Assembly (NCBI GenBank): GCA_002811645.1
Contig: PDIP01000050.1
Coordinates: forward strand, 1 to 52,564
Length of the DNA stretch: 52,564 nucleotides
Direction: 5' to 3'
Origin: Corallochytrium limacisporum
Taxonomy: Eukaryota > Opisthokonta
Shown: positions 47,301 to 52,564 of the stretch, piece by piece
Layout: every line of letters starts with the position of its first letter
Numbering within the stretch: position 1 is the first letter of the stretch
Translations under genes and position numbers: made by a program
The notes under the pieces: model-generated
Seen by the model: only the letters and a program-made list of their open reading frames with translations
Told to the model about the DNA's origin: nothing
The model's database searches: none

Positions 47301-49143
47301 GGAGAGAGACCAAGAAAAGGACGCAGCCGGCAAACTCCGACACGAGGTTGATTCTCTGCGTCGCATAAATAATGCTCTCAAAGCCGCCGGTGACCCGCAC
47401 CAGCAGCATAGCAAGCAAGAACAGGAGCACATGGTCGATGCGGGTGTGCAGCGGAACGGGACCCCGGAGTTTGGCAACCGTCAGCACATTCTAGCGCTCG
47501 AGGAGGAGTTGGGCCAGAGTCGGCTGGAGACAGAGTCCATGCGAGACCGCATAGCGGGCGTTCAGGCGGATGCAGAAAAGTACCGCTCCCAGGCGACAGA
47601 ATTCCGTGAGCGGATCGAAGAGCTGGAACGGCAACTGGCCTCCTCGGCCGTGCTCCAACACTCTAGCGAAAGGGAACGCCAGCTCGGTGAGAAATTTGTA
47701 GCTCTCGAGTCAGAGAACCAGGAAATGAGCCAACAATTAGTGCAGCTCAGCAAGGAGAACGATGCGCTGCGCCAGTCAAACAGCTCTGCAGCTGCACCAC
47801 CAGCACCAGCCATTCCTCCAACCGCAGAAGCTGTGCTCGTCGAAGTTGACTACGATGATGGTAAGGGATTGCACCGCTTCACGGTCCAGGAGGCCGCCAA
47901 CCAGCTTCGGAACTTGCATCTTGAGCACACCATGGCCCATAACAGACTCCGCATTCTGAAGGAAGAGCAGGAAGCATTGAGAGAGCACATGATGCACTCT
48001 GCCCTTGAACACAGTGGTGACAGTGAACTGTTGAATGAGTCTGGGGTAGACCGATCCAGTACCACTGACACTATGCACCAGGACCCCCACAGCCTCTTCC
48101 TGCACCTCAAGCGCAGTTATGAGGAGAACAAAGAGATCATCATTAGTTCGGGACGCATTGCCATGAGGATGTATTCCCAGCTGTTGAGTGCGTTAAGCCA
48201 TGGTAGCAATGTAACAGTGCCACCACATCTCGAGTTGACGGACTCTGATGGCCTCTTTGAGCTCATGCGGAAAAGCCAGGGCCTCATAGAACCTTTCTTA
48301 AGCGTCCTCCGACAGCACAAGTCAAGTTCGGGGATGGTATCTTCTTTCAGTGTCACATCAAAGTCTTCGGGAGGCGCCGATTCTCTGCGCGACCCTACTA
48401 TCGGACGCTTGTCAGCTCTTCTCCGCGACCAGGAATTTGCTGTGCAGCAGATCCGGCAAAAACTCGCAACGGTTCAGCAAAAGTACGATGATCTGCTGTT
48501 GCAAAATGCTCGTTTCTCTGGATCGAGCCCCGCTGGCCTGAAACCTCCCAAACAACCCCAGACGCCAACACAGGCGCAAACTGCAGCCAGCCTCAGTCGC
48601 AATTCTGCCACCGCCGATGTTACCGCTGGAACGCTTCAACAGCAGCCGTCCAATGCAGGGGCCAGTAACTTTCCGAGCAACGGCTCAACTCCAATAGCTA
48701 CGCGTTTCGCAGAAGCGGGTGGTATGACTTCGTCCGCAACGATGGCCATGGCGGCGGTACGGGCCTACGATGCCAATCGCCCGCACTACAGCAGCCGGGC
48801 AACTTCCGCCTATGGCCACGCTGCGGGAGCGGATGATACAAACGACACACTCGGAGCAGGCACCAGCCCGGACATGAAGTCAATGCCCCGTCTTGGGGAC
48901 GTCCCCCTGCACGCGACCGTATACCTCCGCGACGGACGCGCTGGTTCGGTGCGCTACGTCGGCCGCACGGACTTTGCGCCGGGGTTGTGGTTCGGTCTCG
49001 AATTATTCAGCAGGGATGGCCGCAATGACGGCGAGGTCCAGGGACGGCGCTATTTCCACTGTCGCCCGGGATATGGGTTGTTCGTGAAACGGTCGAGCAT
49101 CAATTCTGTTTACCCCTCGACGTCTCCGACAGTAAAATATTGA
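44371..49143 (+). CDS. Golgin-like long coiled-coil protein with C-terminal CAP-Gly domain
   Basis: A 1590-residue protein. The N-terminus (DRAAKLAAGKARLNKYKKKK) strongly recalls the p115-binding start of GM130/GOLGA2 (KLAAAKKKLREYQQ, from memory). A Pro/Ala/Ser-rich linker (35-185) follows. From about 190 to 1130 there is nearly continuous heptad coiled coil. Conserved-looking helical pieces lie at about 1150-1200 (VEVDYDDGKGLHRFTVQEA) and 1230-1275 (HSLFLHLKRSYEENKEIIIS). After a Ser/Thr/Gln-rich region comes a complete CAP-Gly domain (about 1510-1580): VYLRDGRAGSVRYVG, PGLWFGLEL, GRNDGEVQGRRYFHC and GYGLFVKRSSI, with GRNDG in place of the usual GKNDG. CAP-Gly binds EEY/F tails of tubulin or EB proteins. 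Inference: links Golgi membrane or tethers to microtubules. Confidence 0.85.
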   Translation: MADDADRAAKLAAGKARLNKYKKKKKKPGSSAPADAVSAPANALTDGSAAGVPEILPPTNGQAISEEEPHVPMAVHDTVSASEPEPVEQKSYPTPADYFNAAPQQQSDGSANPFSTIQQNLPAAAPSTEQSTASLFDQPPSPSTTAPVEVLPQTTIEQQAPAPIPPMAVAPPMATAPPMIDSTAGYEEAELLRMENQQLRDDIESKASKMTALLDSLDAEKDALEEQLRREQGYRQENDMKLREMLETLEETRREHMQIKSVLDKRESEVSLLKAQLQSVEQSTAANRGNQSEELSQLREAKEEAEYQVSRMAAEIQRLQGLKQELFDTTEAKNAIENEIAQLRLRIDAAAIAEKSVRELKQQNERLIGQITTQDQTSDEQHRLIVQQLSEEKDQAQHQIAALASQYEAIQQSLAAEKEESERLRSVLEQHNSRGTGQPAYDNAMASKDQTIADLTKELAESKSQLVALSMELDGYQASSPVPQTGDEREIQELRMKCEQLTHENDTLVLEVEHKKRQVDALQQKSGTGASDRDMEMQHYEKLLEDERTKVRELNTSLEEIRSHTMYGDNQHDDDHARQNEQVYLEQIEDLRRQNAELRSSLGQLELSHNDLRTQLNLAQAANNTTEDVTALKDELGLKRHRLEQLEEEVRQHDHLVATMGREAQSQMEELEEHFNAEIAKIKAQRTDETAAEVEKLQKNIREQEESLILKNKAIAKMESIISEQNTRLQHIDEKLAQAVHQHALTGTEKDQRISVLEQEIHNLQELNDNLRGQVTEQIEQNRVLLAGSDSLKLEVRSLQEKGTVAQTKQSELGQENNTLRDRVGELESQLRGDHAQSEQLISTLQQEKQQLKSRAKGLQEDLSASMADKDAQVESLRNQIRGLQDRETLVPQLEQEVVELRQAVAIAQRQALDANEQVSTTSVIADNEHNRLEQDVQTLRAQIQNLEANYKDSTAEVKVREGVIYGLEGTVAILREERDQEKDAAGKLRHEVDSLRRINNALKAAGDPHQQHSKQEQEHMVDAGVQRNGTPEFGNRQHILALEEELGQSRLETESMRDRIAGVQADAEKYRSQATEFRERIEELERQLASSAVLQHSSERERQLGEKFVALESENQEMSQQLVQLSKENDALRQSNSSAAAPPAPAIPPTAEAVLVEVDYDDGKGLHRFTVQEAANQLRNLHLEHTMAHNRLRILKEEQEALREHMMHSALEHSGDSELLNESGVDRSSTTDTMHQDPHSLFLHLKRSYEENKEIIISSGRIAMRMYSQLLSALSHGSNVTVPPHLELTDSDGLFELMRKSQGLIEPFLSVLRQHKSSSGMVSSFSVTSKSSGGADSLRDPTIGRLSALLRDQEFAVQQIRQKLATVQQKYDDLLLQNARFSGSSPAGLKPPKQPQTPTQAQTAASLSRNSATADVTAGTLQQQPSNAGASNFPSNGSTPIATRFAEAGGMTSSATMAMAAVRAYDANRPHYSSRATSAYGHAAGADDTNDTLGAGTSPDMKSMPRLGDVPLHATVYLRDGRAGSVRYVGRTDFAPGLWFGLELFSRDGRNDGEVQGRRYFHCRPGYGLFVKRSSINSVYPSTSPTVKY

Positions 49144-49338
49144 AGAACGGAAGTGAAGGAGTCAAAGTGAGAAATAGAGGAATTCAGGTTAAAATGAGCT
49201 ACCACATTCATTTTCTTTTCGCGGGAGTTTGGACATGAATGCTTTTCTATTTCTACATGACAACGCCGGTGAAACACAAGGGAAATTATCACAATGAAAT
49301 GATTGTATCGCACATCGGTAGCGCAATTCCCTTCTACT

Positions 49339-50139
49339 CTAGAAAAGGCGAAAACGACGGAAAAGCGAGATCATCGCAAGACCGAGGATGATGACAACAG
49401 TGAAACCAATCAGTACCCTACCGCGCTTCCAGAGGATGTACAAACAGACACTGAGAAAGAAAGTAGTGGCCAGACCCAGCAAGACGCGGTCTGTAAATTC
49501 TCGTCTCCTGAACCTATCAATGACATCCTTTGACTGCGCCGTGGTCTGTGTAAAATTGAGCATCTCATCGTATGTGTCGTTCAGTGTCTTGCTACTCTCC
49601 CCGAGCAGTTGGGTGGTCTGTGAACTCTGCTGCACTTGTGCGGCCAGTACGCGACTGGATTCCTGCAGCTGGCGTGTGATCCGATGCGTCTCGTCCAGCA
49701 TTGACGTTTGTTTAATTCGCTGCCTGACCGCAGCTGCATCTGACTTAGGACCTCTTTTGCGGTAGTCCCCGAGCAAGTGCGCCTTATCGACTTCGGCCTG
49801 TCTGCTAATTGCAGTGTACACGACCTTGGCCGCGGCCTGACTGTTCCGCTTTAGAGCACACAGGTTCTGTTCGTGCTCTTCGACTCGCATACCAACATTG
49901 TGGACCTGAGAGGGATCGCTGACTGCATGCTTTGCACCAGCAAAATCCGCGATCATGCCCTCCATGTTTTGAAATTCGCGCCCGAGACTGCGTTGGTTAC
50001 GCTGCAGGTCGAGGATGTTGTGTACCGAAGTTTTCATTGCGTCAATCTTTTCGCTGATAAAGAGGCCTTGCTGCATGATCTTCGAGTCCAGTGACCGAAC
50101 CTGGACTGGCAGTGTATCTGATTTGATTTTATACACCAT
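49339..50139 (-). CDS. SEC20: Sec20/BNIP1-type Qb-SNARE
   Basis: A 266-residue tail-anchored protein. The N-terminal part (about 1-140) is helical. The Sec20 SNARE region (about 150-215) includes SSQTTQLLGESSKTLNDTYDEM and FTQTTAQSKDVIDRFRRREFTD, closely parallel to human BNIP1 (SSRILTEANKEFKSM... KYNRRELTDKLL, from memory); the RREFTD/RRELTD motif just before the membrane is diagnostic. The membrane anchor is RVLLGLATTFFLSVCLYILWKRG, and a second hydrophobic stretch (GFTVVIILGLAMISLF) follows before a short basic end. Sec20 works with Use1, Ufe1/syntaxin-18 and Sec22 in Golgi-to-ER fusion. The second hydrophobic segment is longer than expected and may form a hairpin in the membrane. No HDEL-type ER retrieval signal is visible. 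It converges with the golgin/CAP-Gly gene (195 bp). Confidence 0.88.
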   Translation of the reverse strand: MVYKIKSDTLPVQVRSLDSKIMQQGLFISEKIDAMKTSVHNILDLQRNQRSLGREFQNMEGMIADFAGAKHAVSDPSQVHNVGMRVEEHEQNLCALKRNSQAAAKVVYTAISRQAEVDKAHLLGDYRKRGPKSDAAAVRQRIKQTSMLDETHRITRQLQESSRVLAAQVQQSSQTTQLLGESSKTLNDTYDEMLNFTQTTAQSKDVIDRFRRREFTDRVLLGLATTFFLSVCLYILWKRGRVLIGFTVVIILGLAMISLFRRFRLF

Positions 50140-51667
50140 AGTCCTTGTTCGAGGTATTCGCTGTGCTACTATGGGTCTTACACTATTGGATCTATGTTTC
50201 CGGGCGCTCCTGCGCTCTCACACGTTGGCCCTTTCACAAAATTCTTGCCTTCGATTAGCGTACCATAGTAAGGGAATACTCCGCATGTTCAATTGTCGTT
50301 GTCACTATGGAACATAAGGAATGGCTTGTGACTACTGAATTTGCTCTGCCTTGAATGCAGAAGTACCAAAAGGACGTACACTAAGAACACCAGAGCATCC
50401 GAGGTAAAGGTAAGGTACTGCCAAAAGCTCGCAGCCAATGGGACGGTGAAAATAGACTCCCGAATTTTGGGTCAGTTGTCCCCTCGGGACTACTCTTCTG
50501 CCGGATGGAGCAACGAACACAATAGCGGATCCGTGGGCTCGCTACGCGGCGCAACCAAGACCTGACGAAGGAGGCAACACAGCAGTCGACTGATGATGTC
50601 GTGGCTCATCTGGGTCAGAATGATGGCTGTCTGATACAGTTGACGTTGTTGTGATGTCATTCTGTTTGGGATATCGGCGATGGATTTGTACTTTGGAGCC
50701 ATCCTCAAGAGCTCGAGGGTCTTCATCCCGAGCAGACCGTGAATGCTTCAGCATGCCACAGGGGTAAACGCAGGGACTGATCAAATGAAGAGTGATATAA
50801 TCTCCCTGACGATAAATGTTTTGTGTTGCTTCACCACGTTTGGAGACGTTGATCAGCAATTGCTTCTATATCCGGTCTCAGCTTTTGGACCCTCGTTCTA
50901 TTTGCACGCTCGTCAGAACCAACTTCGTCCCGGATGCCGTATCATACATGGACTATGTACATGTAGTCCTCGTGGACTGTGTATGCGCATATCCATTGTG
51001 TTCATACGATCCTGATGCTCATGTCAAGTGCCGAGGCAGCGCGGACCGACAGTTTGAGTCGGATGTTGGGAAACGGATATGCCTCTTGTCCGTACGTATC
51101 GCTTCCCCCGCCCTCCTCCCCTGGTGCCTTTATCCGTACTCCAGCCACAGTGTAAAAGACATTGCGGCGCTTCATTTTTTTTTTCAAACAGTGCCGCCCA
51201 AACTGCACTGAGGTCCCCCTCCCCCCTTTCTCCTTTGTCCGTTTCAGTTCCCCGGAGTTGGCAAGTCTGGCCTGGTACTAATTCTTCCTTCCCAAGAACG
51301 CGTGTTTTCGTTTTTTCTTCCGCTTTCTGCGGGTTTGGTGCCGCGGGTGGGCCATGTATGTATGGCCCCACAATTGAGCAAACGCAATGGCAACGAGCGT
51401 AGATCTCTACTATAGAATGTGTACCGGACAAAGGTCCGTCCCAGTCCCCTCTACCCGGCCCCGTGCCTTCGAATACAATTTCTCGCAATCGGCGGGGTAA
51501 CCCGTTTAAAGCTCCATTTAAATAGGCCCCCTTATACATTCTACTTCTTTCTTTGGTACAAGGTGAGCCAAAAGAAAAAAAAACATGGGCCCTTGCTTCT
51601 TGTCCACGAGCCAAGCATATGCATTTTTTTTTTCTTCGTTCCCGTCCGTCCCCTTCGGAACAAAACA

Positions 51668-51680
51668 CCCCCCCCCCCCC
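51668..51680. repeat. C13 homopolymer
   Basis: Thirteen C bases lie in the low-complexity right end. Length may be uncertain because of sequencing error. Confidence 0.6.
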
Positions 51681-52509
51681 ACCAGGAAGAGATTTCTGAA
51701 CGTAACTCCGGAGGGGGTGGAGAGTAGCTTGGAACGCCCGTCATCACCTGCGGAGGGATGTGTCTTAGCTTGTGCTGTAGTTCCTCGTTTCGTTCTGCTT
51801 CGCATCGTGTAACCTCAGTCTTCAAGAGGGTAAATGAACACTTGCGCCTGCAAGATTCGATGAAAACTTGGCCTGTGGTTGTTGCGCAGGCTGGGCACGG
51901 CACCCAAAGATTGTCTCGAGCAAGCCCGCCACCACCGGTTAACATTTTTCGGCGTTACGCGCGTCCTAATATTATACCGATTCTTTATAACATCAAAAAA
52001 TAGAATATAAAAATTCAAATAAAAATATACGGATATTGTTTAAATATAGTCCACTCCGGGCTGAGGAAACAAGGAGTGTGCAAACCTTGGCCCCCCCCCT
52101 CCCTCCACCCTCACGTCCCTTCTCCCCCCCCTCCCCCGGGGGTTCGACCCCTGGCTCTTGCGCCGGCCTGTGAGTGACTGTGGTGTTCTGGGGTTTCCCT
52201 CTTCTGTGCCCGTCAGCAGTGCAGTGCAAGCCAAGGAAACCATCGCCGCCCATATTCCCTTAAGATAGCACACTTGGTGAAACGGAACCCAACAGTCGCT
52301 TTACCTCAGTAGACTCAAATGAGCGAAAACAACTAACGGGGTGGCGCAAAACCGGGGGAAGGGTAGTCATCAACAATAAGGCAATTGGAAAACTATAAAA
52401 AACGAGGGCGTGACTAAAGGTTCTCCTCGTAAGCTGCTTTCACCTGCTGCTGGCGGTGGTTTTTTTTTCTTTTGTTCTCCTTCTGTTTGAGAGTGAACAA
52501 CGGACGAGC

Positions 52510-52511
<2 letters not shown>

Positions 52512-52562
<51 letters not shown>

Positions 52563-52564
52563 GA
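52512..52564. repeat. GA dinucleotide microsatellite at the window end
   Basis: At least 25 GA units with one GATA interruption run to the last base. The left end of the window also starts with G8 and GA, so both ends probably mark assembly breaks. Confidence 0.9.

Larger units (their letters stand above)
50140..52564. other. Sec20 promoter and gene-free, low-complexity right end
   Basis: The largest gene-free stretch, 2.4 kb. It contains poly-T/poly-A tracts (51176-51185, 51573-51582, 51625-51634), a C13 run at 51668-51680, C9 at 52091-52099 and a second C-rich block ending CCCCCGGGGG at 52131-52142, then a GA microsatellite. A 214-codon minus frame (51024-51668) and other frames lack domains. 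No tRNA-like cloverleaf was found. Part of this may be the promoter or UTR of a gene beyond the window. Confidence 0.55.

Noticed and set aside
51024-51668. 214-codon minus-strand frame at the right end
   Set aside because: Low-complexity Lys/Gly/Arg sequence derived from homopolymer-rich DNA; no protein features.
52131-52160. GGTTCGACCCC resembling a tRNA B box
   Set aside because: No matching A box, anticodon arm or acceptor stem could be drawn around it; it is part of a C/G run.

Overview
The window is nuclear DNA of a eukaryote, probably a single-celled opisthokont and perhaps a unicellular holozoan relative of animals. Several products look most like their animal counterparts: an OCIA-domain protein that keeps both OCIAD1 landmarks, an LRRC57-type myristoylated LRR protein, a VPS36 without a visible zinc-finger insertion, HEATR3-like and BNIP1/Sec20-like proteins. 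Gene structure is compact and intron-poor. Almost every gene is one open frame, including an 8.1-kb frame, and the only intron that can be resolved (in eEF1B-gamma) has a GTAAGT donor and a perfect TACTAAC branch site. The taxonomic placement is inference from memory of protein families, not from a search.

Layout, left to right: a bHLH / PB1-like / CRAL-TRIO fusion (+), LARP1 (-), a four-TM membrane protein whose 5' end is probably in an unseen exon (+), a DYRK/Yak1 kinase with a Gln-rich tail (+), eEF1B-gamma (-, one intron), NOP16 (-), OCIAD (-), LRRC57 (+), a HEATR3/Syo1-like protein (-), VPS36 (+), an HflX/GTPBP6 GTPase (-), an unassigned basic nuclear-type protein (+), a short-chain dehydrogenase (-), a frameshifted coiled-coil gene (+), the farnesyl/geranylgeranyltransferase alpha subunit (-), a giant bridge-like lipid-transfer protein of the BLTP2/Hobbit/Fmp27 type (+), a probable mitoribosomal mS26 protein with unusual C-terminal Trp repeats (-), RNase H2 subunit B (-), a golgin-like coiled coil ending in a CAP-Gly domain (+), and a Sec20/BNIP1 SNARE (-).

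The genes do not form one pathway; they are housekeeping functions: translation and its control (LARP1, eEF1B-gamma, NOP16, HEATR3-like, HflX, mS26), membrane traffic and lipid transport (VPS36, Sec20, golgin/CAP-Gly, BLTP2), prenylation (FNTA), genome maintenance (RNASEH2B) and signalling (Yak1). Convergent neighbours are packed very tightly (25 to about 210 bp between stop codons). Divergent or tandem intergenic regions are 0.25 to 2.4 kb and often contain long C/G runs and short inverted repeats.

No tRNA, rRNA, CRISPR or transposon was found. The most unusual items are the bHLH / PB1-like / CRAL-TRIO protein, the golgin/CAP-Gly protein and the Trp-repeat tail on the mS26 candidate. Both window ends are low-complexity (G-rich/GA and a long GA microsatellite), which suggests that they are contig breaks.
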